A DNA stretch of 64,000 bases from Acidobacteriota bacterium (lineage in GTDB: Bacteria > Acidobacteriota > Blastocatellia > Pyrinomonadales > Pyrinomonadaceae). The notes under the pieces are model-generated. The model had not been told where the DNA came from and searched no databases. It saw only the letters and a program-made list of their open reading frames with translations. Of this stretch, positions 1 to 6,933 are shown in pieces; the first letter of the stretch is position 1, and each line of letters opens with the position of its first letter. A program made the translations under genes and the position numbers. The stretch covers positions 1-64,000 of the forward strand of contig QHXI01000090.1 of assembly GCA_003222895.1 (NCBI GenBank), read 5' to 3'.

Positions 1-99
1 CTTTAGCTCATGAAAGACTAGTTCGCCAGTTTCAGTTTTCAAATAACAAATGGTTTGTTGTCGTGCATGAAAGTCAACGCCGATATATATTGTCTCCAT
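1..99 (-). CDS. IS110-family transposase, N-terminal fragment (runs off left edge)
   Basis: Only the first 33 codons are inside the window. The ATG at 99 opens METIYIGVDFHARQQTICY, which resembles the start of the RuvC-like DEDD domain of IS110-family transposases; the Asp in GVDFH would be the first catalytic acid. IS110 enzymes move an unflanked element through a circular intermediate, guided by an element-encoded bridge RNA (family knowledge). A strong ribosome site (AAGGAGG) lies 6 bases upstream but sits in the closing stem of a folded leader at 100-168. The catalytic Ser domain is outside the window, so activity cannot be judged. Confidence 0.8.
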   Translation of the reverse strand, partial: METIYIGVDFHARQQTICYLKTETGELVFHELK

Positions 100-168
100 A
101 GCGCCTCCTTTCAGTCTCATGTCGAATGAGCGACTGGCCGTGAGTCTAGCACTCACGAAGGAGGCGCT
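100..168 (-). ncRNA. Folded leader RNA of the IS110 transposase (three-way junction sequestering the RBS)
   Basis: On the minus strand the 69 bases before the ATG can form a closed three-way junction. A perfect 11-bp outer stem pairs 158-168 with 100-110. Inside are a perfect 7-bp hairpin (151-157 with 139-145, loop 146-150) and a second hairpin with CAGT/ACTG and CTCAT/ATGAG arms within 111-138. The 3' outer arm contains the AAGGAGG ribosome site next to the ATG at 99, so the fold would mask translation initiation. It may be a translational attenuator, part of the element's bridge RNA, or both. Pairing is read from sequence; expression is unknown. Confidence 0.55.
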
Positions 169-179
169 GCTTCATAACA

Positions 180-272
180 TCAGTACCGGGAGCGGTAGCG
201 ACTGGGTTGGATATAATTTCGCGAGCCCCGATTACCAAGTTAATGCCCGGTCGCTACCGCTCCCGTTCTGAC
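180..272. repeat. REP type A, inverted pair
   Basis: A perfect 16-bp inverted repeat (187-202 with 250-265) lies within two copies of the same unit. The forward copy starts at about 180 and the reverse copy ends at about 272. The unit has a head, TCAGTACC or TCAGAAC, followed by a core, CGGGAGCGGTAGCGAC. The same unit recurs at 54660-54688 inside a gene. Confidence 0.75.
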
Positions 273-303
273 CTCGTCCCAAAAGACCAATCCGGGGCTC
301 GCG
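220..303. repeat. Inverted repeat interleaved with REP type A
   Basis: Bases 220-233 pair with 289-303 (14 bp with one extra C). The left arm lies between the REP-A arms and the right arm lies outside them. The order of arms is therefore A-B-A'-B', which cannot be drawn as nested hairpins. It may be a second small palindromic element entered by a REP unit. The right arm ends about 20 bases from the stop codon of the GH13 gene. Confidence 0.6.
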
Positions 304-321
304 TGCATTCACGTGTGGCCC

Positions 322-2460
322 TTAATACTGCCAGTTTACGTTCACGTAACCGGTTCCGCTGGTGGGCACGGTGTACTGATGGTTATTTCCTGCTTCCCAC
401 GTCACCGAACCATTCGCCGCGATCTTTATGAACTTGAATTGGATCGTCTGGCCCGCCGGTACGCTCGCCGTTAGAAACCAGTTGGGATAATTTGGCGGCA
501 GCATCGGACCGACCGCCCCGTCCCACGTCGTACTCCAATTTCCGAGTTCGACGGTGCTGCCGGTAAGAAAGATGTAGTCGCCCGTCTGCGTCGACGTCGC
601 GTTGTTAACTGTGAACGTCACTGGAATCAGTTTCGCCGTCAGCACTGTATATTGAATCCCGTTCGAAACCTGGCTCGACGAATTCGTAACCGTGACGTTG
701 TAACCGCCATTCGTCACCGAAGGAGTTGTGCAAACTATCTTCGTCGACGTCCACGAATTGATCGTCGCGGTGGTCGTGCCGAACTTTACGCTGCCTGCGC
801 TTGAGCCAAAGTTGCGACCGGCGATTGTAACCTGGACGCCCGCTTGGCCGGAGGTTGGTCCAATTGAGCCTACCTCGGGTGCGGCCGCGCCTTCGGTGAA
901 TTGCCAAACCGCGACGGTGTGGGCCGGCAACGTAAAAGTAGTTACCGGATTATTTCCTCCCGATCCCGTGTTAACCGATATCGACGAGCCGCCCAAAAGC
1001 CCGTTGAGATAATCGCTGTAGCTCCCGACCGGAAGCGACGTGTTAAGACCGCTAATCGAGTACGACGACGTTTCGTTCTTGTTGACGGCGATGAGCGCGA
1101 CGCTACCAAAAAATTTCCGCTCAAAGATGTAAACGTCGCTACTAATCCATCGCTGGCCCATCGAGCCGTACGGAATTGCCGGATTGTTATGACGCAGGGT
1201 CGAGAGCTGCCCGATCAGTTTATACGCCGTCGTGGTGGTGCTGAAGCCCGGCATCATAGGTCGATTGTAAGGGTCGCCGCCTCCGTTGGTGTCGTTGTGC
1301 AAGTACTGCTCGGTGCCGTAATAGATGCACGGGATACCGCGACTGGTGAGCGTAAATGCCAGGGCTTCATGCAAGCGGTTATTGTTATTGTTGAGGGTCA
1401 GAAAACGGGTCATGTCGTGATTGTCGATAAACGTCACCAGGTCTTCTTTCCAGGTAAAGTTGCCGGCCTCTTGCGAGATCACACCGTCAATCTCTGAAAA
1501 GTTAGTGTTCGAACCGAAGACATCACGAATCGCCGTGTTAAGCGGAAAGTCGAGCATCGATATGCCGCTCTTGTTCGCAAACTTGTAAGAATCATGGTAG
1601 AGCGGATCTGAACTATTGCCCTGGTACCATTCCCCAAAAAGAAAGCTGTCGCCGTAGGTGTAGATCGAGTTGGCAAAGCTGTACTCCCAGCCCCAGTTCG
1701 CGTGCTTGATCGCGTCGATGCGAAACCCGTCGACGCCGTGTTGCTGAAACTGTTGCACCGCGTTTTTGAGATAACCGTCGATCGTTGCGCTCTCCTGATT
1801 CAGATCGGCGAGATCGAACAGCGCGTAATACTGCAACTGGTAACGATCGTTCCAATCAGAAATATTTCCGTTATGATGAAAATAACCGTTCGCGTCGTTG
1901 GTGTAGTTCCCGACGAAACTTCCGTTGTCGTACAGCGCGCCGTATTCGCCCGCGTTGTCCTGGGTCGAATGGTTCGGCGCAAAGTCGACGATCACCTTGA
2001 TCCCGTTCTGGTGCGCGGCCGTCACCAGATTATCGAAGTCGGTCCAGGTATTACTGGTGTCGCCAAAATGTTCTTCGACTTTTTTGAAGTCGCGTCCCTG
2101 GTAGCCATGATACGAAGCGGTTGGGTTGCCCTGGCCGTCGGGAATATTCGTATTCAGATTGTCTACCGGCGGCGAAATCCAAACCGCCGTCACACCCAAG
2201 CCCGCCAGGTAAGACATCTTCTGCTGAATGCCGGCGAGATCGCCGCCCCAGTAAAGACGCCAATTGGTCTTGGTCGAATCGTAGAGGCCTGAGCTCTGTG
2301 ACGGATTGTTGTTCGCGGTACTGCCGTCAAAAAACCGATCGGTCATGATTTGATAAATGACCTCACGCTTGAAGTCGGCAGCCTGAACACTACAGAAGAA
2401 AGTTAAGTGAATCGAAATTAAGATTGAAAATACCCTGAAACATGTAGCAGCTTTTCGCAT
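322..2460 (-). CDS. Secreted GH13 enzyme, probable cyclodextrin glucanotransferase
   Basis: The 712-residue protein is predicted to act outside the cell on starch, either transferring alpha-1,4-glucan chains (including cyclisation) or hydrolysing them. Residues 1-27 form a Sec signal peptide ending SVQA. The GH13 barrel follows, with nucleophile Asp249 (GFRIDAIKH), acid/base Glu277 (FGEW) and Asp346 (FIDNHD). An all-beta C domain, an IPT/TIG domain at about 530-605 and a C-terminal CBM20 starch-binding domain complete the A-B-C-D-E layout and length of CGTases. Phe215 (ALFDLADLN) occupies the central site where CGTases have Tyr or Phe and plain amylases have small residues. A maltogenic amylase of the same layout is the main alternative. 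The gene stands alone. Confidence 0.88.
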   Translation of the reverse strand: MRKAATCFRVFSILISIHLTFFCSVQAADFKREVIYQIMTDRFFDGSTANNNPSQSSGLYDSTKTNWRLYWGGDLAGIQQKMSYLAGLGVTAVWISPPVDNLNTNIPDGQGNPTASYHGYQGRDFKKVEEHFGDTSNTWTDFDNLVTAAHQNGIKVIVDFAPNHSTQDNAGEYGALYDNGSFVGNYTNDANGYFHHNGNISDWNDRYQLQYYALFDLADLNQESATIDGYLKNAVQQFQQHGVDGFRIDAIKHANWGWEYSFANSIYTYGDSFLFGEWYQGNSSDPLYHDSYKFANKSGISMLDFPLNTAIRDVFGSNTNFSEIDGVISQEAGNFTWKEDLVTFIDNHDMTRFLTLNNNNNRLHEALAFTLTSRGIPCIYYGTEQYLHNDTNGGGDPYNRPMMPGFSTTTTAYKLIGQLSTLRHNNPAIPYGSMGQRWISSDVYIFERKFFGSVALIAVNKNETSSYSISGLNTSLPVGSYSDYLNGLLGGSSISVNTGSGGNNPVTTFTLPAHTVAVWQFTEGAAAPEVGSIGPTSGQAGVQVTIAGRNFGSSAGSVKFGTTTATINSWTSTKIVCTTPSVTNGGYNVTVTNSSSQVSNGIQYTVLTAKLIPVTFTVNNATSTQTGDYIFLTGSTVELGNWSTTWDGAVGPMLPPNYPNWFLTASVPAGQTIQFKFIKIAANGSVTWEAGNNHQYTVPTSGTGYVNVNWQY

Positions 2461-2730
2461 GACAAAATCCTCCCAAGTAGCTGGTTGGTAAATTTCTGGG
2501 GCGTGAGGCTATGCATTATATAGCAAGCTTGCTGCAACTGGTTGTGTAAATGTGGCGTGAAAAGTTCGGATGATCTGACATGGAAGTAATTTCTAACGTG
2601 CAGATTCGACTTACCTGCGAAGGATTCGCTGTAAGTGAGTAATTACCACATGGAAGCGTTGATGAAGAAGGGCGGGTTTGGTGGTTGATTCGCCGACGCC
2701 CCGAATTGAGGGGCAAATGCGAGTCTGGTC
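2461..2730. other. Intergenic region between divergent genes
   Basis: About 270 bases separate the GH13 start codon from the toxin-antitoxin promoter. I see no gene, hairpin or repeat here. It presumably carries the GH13 promoter on the minus strand, but I could not pick a convincing -35/-10 pair. The sequence is somewhat richer in A and T than the flanking genes. Confidence 0.5.
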
Positions 2731-2759
2731 TTGTCAGCATTGCGTCTCAGCGATAAGAT
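2731..2759 (+). promoter_or_regulatory. Sigma-70-type promoter of the toxin-antitoxin / nuclease / protease cassette
   Basis: TTGTCA at 2731-2736 (5 of 6 to consensus) and TAAGAT at 2754-2759 (4 of 6) are separated by exactly 17 bases. Transcription would begin near 2766, just before the TGAGGA ribosome site at 2768-2773. It is the only good promoter I see before the five co-directional genes ending at 5743. Confidence 0.55.
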
Positions 2760-2780
2760 TTGCCCACTGAGGACTACATC

Positions 2781-3008
2781 ATGCAATCGATTGATGACCT
2801 TGCACGAGCAATAACCGAACTCGATCCGTATGAACGTCAGGCTCTGATGGATAGACTGTCGAAGTTGACTAATGAGCAAGATCGAGACGCGCTGTCGGAG
2901 GCTAGTTTTCAGGCGATGCAGGAAGCGATGAAGGACGAGTTATTTCTCGCCGACTTGCACGAAGTGATGGACGACTTTCGCTACGTTGATTCCGAGGAAG
3001 CGGCATGA
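2781..3008 (+). CDS. Antitoxin-like small protein upstream of a MazF/PemK toxin
   Basis: This 75-residue acidic, mostly helical protein would be the antitoxin that neutralises the following toxin. It has no clear ribbon-helix-helix or AbrB motif, so the call rests on size, acidity and position. The ATG at 2781 is preferred over an in-frame TTG at 2760 because TGAGGA lies 7 bases before it. Its TGA stop overlaps the ATG of the toxin (ATGA at 3005-3008), the usual translational coupling of such pairs. The N-terminal region (IDDLARAITELDPYERQAL) is helical and may be the dimerisation part. Confidence 0.65.
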   Translation: MQSIDDLARAITELDPYERQALMDRLSKLTNEQDRDALSEASFQAMQEAMKDELFLADLHEVMDDFRYVDSEEAA

Positions 3009-3358
3009 CGCCCGAACGGTGGGGCGTTTGGCTGGCGAACCTCGATCCTGTCGTCGGTTCGGAGCAAGGAAGAACGCGTCGAGTACTTGTCCTGAGCGAC
3101 ACGAAACTCAATCAGATTCTGCCGGTCGCTAACGCGCTCCCGATCACCTCGCGTAAACAGAACCGCCGCATCTATCCGAATGAAGCATTGGTTCCGTCAG
3201 GAACTGCGGGGCTGAACGTTGAATCAATTGTACTCTGTTACCAAATTCGCACACTCGATAAGCAACGGCTGATAAGGAATCTCGGAACTCTTCGCGAGAC
3301 GAACCTCCGTTCTGAGATCGTTGCTGCCTTACGATTCCAACTTGTAATAACCGATTGA
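3005..3358 (+). CDS. MazF/PemK-family endoribonuclease toxin
   Basis: This 117-residue protein matches the CcdB/MazF beta-barrel fold. It shows the family's N-terminal signature GVWLANLDPVVGSEQG, followed by TRRVLVLS and, further on, the NVESIV segment found in MazF-type toxins. Such toxins cut mRNA at short sequences and stop growth when the antitoxin is lost. The gene overlaps its antitoxin by four bases and ends 25 bases before the MutH-like gene. The pair may therefore serve as an addiction or abortive-infection element for the cassette, which is an inference. The length is normal and the frame intact. Confidence 0.85.
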   Translation: MTPERWGVWLANLDPVVGSEQGRTRRVLVLSDTKLNQILPVANALPITSRKQNRRIYPNEALVPSGTAGLNVESIVLCYQIRTLDKQRLIRNLGTLRETNLRSEIVAALRFQLVITD

Positions 3359-3383
3359 TTCAACCAAAGGCCTGCGCCAAACA

Positions 3384-4070
3384 ATGCTGTCTTTCTTCAT
3401 CTCGACCCAAACCCTGAATCGCCGTGAAGCCGTCCGCCGCATCAATTCGCTCGCCGGAAAAGATCTGCGCGCGATGGCTGACGAATTCAAGATTCCGGTT
3501 TGGAAGAATGGTCGCGAGAACAAAGGCTGGGCCGGTCTCGTGATCGAGCACTACCTCGGTCTGCCGCAGAACTCAAGACAGGCGCCGGACTTTGGCGATT
3601 GGGAATTGAAAGTCGTGCCGCTGCGCAAGGACGCTGAAGGAAATCTGCGCGTCAAAGAATCGATGGCGATCACAATGCTCGAACCCGCGGAAGTTCTGGC
3701 CAACAAATTCGAAGACAGTCATCTTTACGATAAACTACGCAGTATGGTGGTCGTCAGCCGGGTTTGGGAAGGCAAAGAAGAGTTGCATTCGATGCTGCAT
3801 GCGGCGGCTGAATTTGATCTCGAAGATGCGAAGACCCGCGATCAGGTGAAGGATGATTACGAAACTGTTCGCACTCAGATTCGCACGCGCGGCATTGACT
3901 CAGTCACCGGAGATTTGGGAAAACTGGTGCAGGCGCGAACCAAGGGACCCGGTCACGGCAGCACTTCGCGTGCGTTTTATGCGCGGCCAATTTTCGTTGC
4001 GCACATTTTGAATTTGCAGAAGCTGGCATCGATGCCGCGCGTTTTGGGCGATGCGGTTGAGACGATCTAA
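3384..4070 (+). CDS. MutH/Sau3AI-type DNA endonuclease
   Basis: This 228-residue protein shows two MutH/Sau3AI landmarks. KGWAGLVIEHYLG (residues 47-59) carries the helix Glu, and DFGDWELKVVPL (69-80) carries the metal-binding Asp and the ELK pair. In E. coli, MutH nicks the unmethylated strand at GATC; Sau3AI-like relatives cut both strands as restriction enzymes. No Dam-type methylase, MutS or MutL is present in the window, so a stand-alone restriction or stress nuclease is at least as likely as mismatch repair. The ATG at 3384 has no strong ribosome site. Its stop is 3 bases before the subtilisin gene, so the two are probably made together. Confidence 0.75.
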   Translation: MLSFFISTQTLNRREAVRRINSLAGKDLRAMADEFKIPVWKNGRENKGWAGLVIEHYLGLPQNSRQAPDFGDWELKVVPLRKDAEGNLRVKESMAITMLEPAEVLANKFEDSHLYDKLRSMVVVSRVWEGKEELHSMLHAAAEFDLEDAKTRDQVKDDYETVRTQIRTRGIDSVTGDLGKLVQARTKGPGHGSTSRAFYARPIFVAHILNLQKLASMPRVLGDAVETI

Positions 4071-4073
4071 CAC

Positions 4074-5435
4074 ATGAGCGACACAAGCGAGCGCATCCAC
4101 GAAGCCAGCGGCTTGCCGGCGATTCAACTCCCGGTTTGTCCTGTCTGCGAACGATATTGCGAAGACGAACTTCATCCCATCGATGCTCTGTCCGAAAGTC
4201 TGCATCACATCGTCCGATCGAACGCCGCGACTCCCGAAGCCGAGCATCTCTGTCGCCGGTGCCTGGAATTGTTCACCCGCGCGAAACGACAAATCGAATC
4301 GCACGCCAGCGTTTTTGAGCAAAACGATTTCGTTTTGCCGACGCCGCTGCGCATGGACGCCGATGAAAGATTCCGTGGCCGCGGTGTGACGATGGCGTTT
4401 CTTGACTCAGGCTTCTATGCCCATCCCGATCTGACTCAACCAAAAAATCGCATCGTCGCTTATCACAGCATTTTTTCCTCGCAGGGCGACGAAACTTCGC
4501 TGGAGACAAACGATGTCGCAAGCTGGCATGGCATGATGACTTCCGTTGTCGCGGCTGGAGACGGAGGATTGGTCGACGGTTTCTATCGCGGCATCGCGTC
4601 GGAAGCCGATCTCGTGCTCGTCAAGATTGGCCGCACCGGCCGCATCAGCGAAGCGCAAATCGAGGAAGGCCTCGAGTGGGTGCTGGCGAATGCCGCGAAA
4701 TATCACATCAAAGTCGTCAACATTTCCGCCGGTGGCGATGCCAACGAAAGTTACTTGACGAATCCGCTCTCGCAAACGGTCGAGCGTTGCACGCGCGCCG
4801 GCATCACCGTCGTGTGCGCTGTCGGCAATGCCGGGTACGTTACCGGTCATCCCGTTCTGCCGCCGGCGAGCGCGCCTTCGAGCATTGCGGTGGGCGGTCT
4901 CGACGATCAGAATTCGACCGATCGCGCGCGTCGCGGCATGTATCGCTCGTCGTATGGACCAACGATCGATGGACTGCAAAAGCCGGAAGTAATCGCGCCG
5001 GGCATCTGGGTGGCGGCGCCGATCCTGCCGCATACACCGACCGCCGCCGAGGCTGAGTTGTGTGCAAAGCTTGAAGCAGCTTCAGATGAAGAATTGTCTG
5101 CGCTGATTGAGCAACATCGTGGCATTGATAAAGATATCGATGAAGCGATTGAGTTGCGAATTCCGATGCTGCGTCAACTGATTACGATCAAGCTGCGCGA
5201 AGGCAACGTGATCAATCAGCATTACAAGTACGTTGACGGCACTTCCTTCGCCGCGCCAATCGTTTCGTCGATCGTCGCGTGCATGCTGGAAGCGAATCCT
5301 AGGCTGACTCCGCAGCGCATCAAAGGAATCCTGATCGATACAGCCGAACGCGTGCCCGATGTCGAAGTCGACCGACAAGGCTGGGGCGTCGTCAACGCCC
5401 GGCGCGCGGTTAAGCTGGCGTTGCAGCTTGGCTAG
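4074..5435 (+). CDS. Cytoplasmic subtilisin-like S8 serine protease with Cys4 N-terminus
   Basis: The 453-residue protein has the subtilase triad Asp111 (AFLDSGF), His152 (SWHGMM) and Ser391 (GTSFAAP), with oxyanion Asn252 (VGNAG). There is no signal peptide or pro-domain, so it should act inside the cell. Residues 22-63 hold CPVC and CRRC, a likely zinc site rarely attached to subtilases. A helical insert of about 65 residues (320-385) lies between the last core strands and the Ser loop and could be a regulatory lid. It begins 3 bases after the MutH-like gene. A protease that processes or releases the adjacent nuclease or toxin is a reasonable hypothesis; general protein turnover is the alternative. 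Confidence 0.85.
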   Translation: MSDTSERIHEASGLPAIQLPVCPVCERYCEDELHPIDALSESLHHIVRSNAATPEAEHLCRRCLELFTRAKRQIESHASVFEQNDFVLPTPLRMDADERFRGRGVTMAFLDSGFYAHPDLTQPKNRIVAYHSIFSSQGDETSLETNDVASWHGMMTSVVAAGDGGLVDGFYRGIASEADLVLVKIGRTGRISEAQIEEGLEWVLANAAKYHIKVVNISAGGDANESYLTNPLSQTVERCTRAGITVVCAVGNAGYVTGHPVLPPASAPSSIAVGGLDDQNSTDRARRGMYRSSYGPTIDGLQKPEVIAPGIWVAAPILPHTPTAAEAELCAKLEAASDEELSALIEQHRGIDKDIDEAIELRIPMLRQLITIKLREGNVINQHYKYVDGTSFAAPIVSSIVACMLEANPRLTPQRIKGILIDTAERVPDVEVDRQGWGVVNARRAVKLALQLG

Positions 5436-5509
5436 ACACCGGCTTTGTGGCTGTGCCAGAATTCGGGAAACGAATCCAGTAAGCCCAACAGGAGAAACCA
5501 AGAAGTTTT

Positions 5510-5743
5510 ATGTCTGAAAGCGAGTCCGCAATCGCCGCGAGCCAAGACGCTCCCGCGGCCGAAACCGAAGAAATAACTTACCAGGCCGTCGAGAAGGACG
5601 GCGTCGTCACCGCGATTTGGGAAATGAAGGGCCGGAAACACCTGCGCACGATCGACCCGCGATCGCGACAAGGACGCGAGATCCTGAACCTTTATACCAC
5701 CGAAGAAGAGCAACCGCAGGCGAGCGAGGCGGCGAGTTCATAA
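5510..5743 (+). CDS. Small charged protein, unknown function (end of cassette)
   Basis: I do not recognise this 77-residue protein. It has an acidic Ala/Ser/Glu-rich start, a central segment with predicted strands (YQAVEKDGVVTAIWEMKG), a basic patch (RTIDPRSRQGR) and an acidic low-complexity tail. The ATG at 5510 follows a purine-rich stretch (AACCAAGAAG) rather than a classical ribosome site. It starts 74 bases after the protease and is followed by a rho-independent terminator, so it is probably the last gene of the transcript that begins near 2766. An inhibitor or substrate of the protease is possible but untested. Confidence 0.6.
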   Translation: MSESESAIAASQDAPAAETEEITYQAVEKDGVVTAIWEMKGRKHLRTIDPRSRQGREILNLYTTEEEQPQASEAASS

Positions 5744-5772
5744 ACTCGGAGCTGATCTCGACCCGTTTGGAT

Positions 5773-5794
5773 GCGGCACTTGTGCCGCCTTTTT
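5773..5794 (+). terminator. Rho-independent terminator of the cassette
   Basis: GCGGCA and TGCCGC arms (5773-5778 and 5783-5788) with a CTTG loop are followed by CTTTTT. It lies 30 bases after the small-protein stop codon and closes the transcript begun near 2766. Confidence 0.75.
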
Positions 5795-5841
5795 CGCCGC
5801 ATAAGTACGGCGTCTAAACGAATAGTCCTTCAATAACTCTC

Positions 5842-6789
5842 TCACGTCAGCAGATTCTGCGGCCTTTCCGCAACAAACGCTTCAATATTATCGATGACTT
5901 GATCGGCGAGTGATTGTACCGCTTCGTTGCTGGCCCAGGCGATGTGTGGAGTGATGATGAAGTTCGGCAGATCAAGATCGAGCAGAAGACTTCCGTGAAC
6001 GGGCGGCTCTTCGCGCAGCGCATCGATTCCGGCACCCGCGATCAATCCGTTCTTCAACGCATCGACTAAAGCTGCATCGTCGATCAAGGCGCCGCGTGCG
6101 GTATTGATCAGCAGCGCGTCGCGCTTCATCGATTGAAACTCGGCACGTCCAAACAATTCGCGCGTTTCATCCGTCAGCGGACAATGCAAACTGATCACAT
6201 CGCTTTCGCGCAATACTTCTTCAAAATCCGTTCGCCCTTCGCGAGTCGATGATGCGTTTTTGCGCTCAGCGATCAGCACGCGCATCCCGATTGATTCCCC
6301 AAGCCGCGCCATACTACGGCCGATCGATCCGTAACCAACAATTCCCAGCGTCGTGTTGCGAATGTCGTGCAGCTCGTGCACCAACAGACAGAACTGCTTC
6401 GACTGATTCCACAATCCATGCTGCACATCCCGGCGATAGGCGATCAGATTTCGACGCAGCGCCAGGATCATCATGAGCACGTGTTCGGGCACTGCGTTCG
6501 CCGCATAACCGCGCACGTTGCAAACGGCGACACCGCGACGACGACAGTAATTCAGATCGACGCAGTCCGATCCGGTCGCCGCTATCGCGATCAACTTCAG
6601 ATCGGGGACCTGCGAGAGTTGCGGCTCGCCCAAAGACAGCTTGTTGCTAATGATAATTGTCGCTTCGCGCGCTCGCTCGATCACCTGATCAGCTAAAGTC
6701 TCTGGATATTCAACCCATTCGTGATCGAAACTGGGCCGGCGAAAGTTCGCCTGAATCGTATTTCGTTCGAGAAAGACTATGCGTTCCAT
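5842..6789 (-). CDS. D-isomer-specific 2-hydroxyacid dehydrogenase (glycerate dehydrogenase-like)
   Basis: This NAD-dependent enzyme of 315 residues interconverts 2-hydroxy and 2-keto acids, for example glycerate and hydroxypyruvate. Visible landmarks are the nucleotide-binding GIVGYGSIGRSMAR, catalytic Arg in INTARGALID, Glu in ALREEPP and His in TPHIAW, in the family order. The ATG at 6789 (MERIVFLERN) is preferred; an in-frame extension upstream reads a basic low-complexity peptide that overlaps a repeat. It is convergent with the cassette at 2.7-5.8 kb and stands alone. The exact substrate is not decidable by eye. Confidence 0.88.
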   Translation of the reverse strand: MERIVFLERNTIQANFRRPSFDHEWVEYPETLADQVIERAREATIIISNKLSLGEPQLSQVPDLKLIAIAATGSDCVDLNYCRRRGVAVCNVRGYAANAVPEHVLMMILALRRNLIAYRRDVQHGLWNQSKQFCLLVHELHDIRNTTLGIVGYGSIGRSMARLGESIGMRVLIAERKNASSTREGRTDFEEVLRESDVISLHCPLTDETRELFGRAEFQSMKRDALLINTARGALIDDAALVDALKNGLIAGAGIDALREEPPVHGSLLLDLDLPNFIITPHIAWASNEAVQSLADQVIDNIEAFVAERPQNLLT

Positions 6790-6808
6790 AGCGGCGATTT
6801 CTTTGCGA

Positions 6809-6892
6809 CCTCTGTCTCTCTGTGTGTCTCGGTGATGAAATCTTTCTGGAAGCATTTACCACAGGAGCATACAAATCGCACAGAGCATCACG
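6809..6892. repeat. Degenerate word-type inverted repeat (CTCTGTGT words)
   Basis: The left part reads CTCTGTCTCTCTGTGTGTCT; the right part (from about 6855) has the matching ACCACAGG and CACAGAG words in reverse complement. The pairing is weak, and the locus is listed because four better elements of the same design occur in the window. Confidence 0.35.
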
Positions 6893-6933
6893 GAGTAAAG
6901 CTAACGTCAAAGTGCTAAACTTCAAACCGAGAT

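Larger units (their letters stand above)
1..179 (-). mobile_element. IS110-family insertion sequence, transposase-proximal end
   Basis: The element comprises the transposase start (99 down to 1) plus a short non-coding end. The outer boundary is inferred: a REP-like palindrome unrelated to the transposase begins at 180, so the element end probably lies between 168 and about 185. No terminal inverted repeat is expected for this family. IS110-type elements are known to enter REP palindromes, and this placement fits that habit. The other end is outside the window. Confidence 0.5.

Noticed and set aside
207-431. Short plus-strand frame over the REP nest
   Set aside because: It overlaps the GH13 3' end and the repeats, has no ribosome site and reads as Arg/Ser-rich shadow sequence.
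3384-4070. Classical MutH of methyl-directed mismatch repair
   Set aside because: No Dam, MutS or MutL genes are adjacent and the partner is a protease, so I kept the wider nuclease call.
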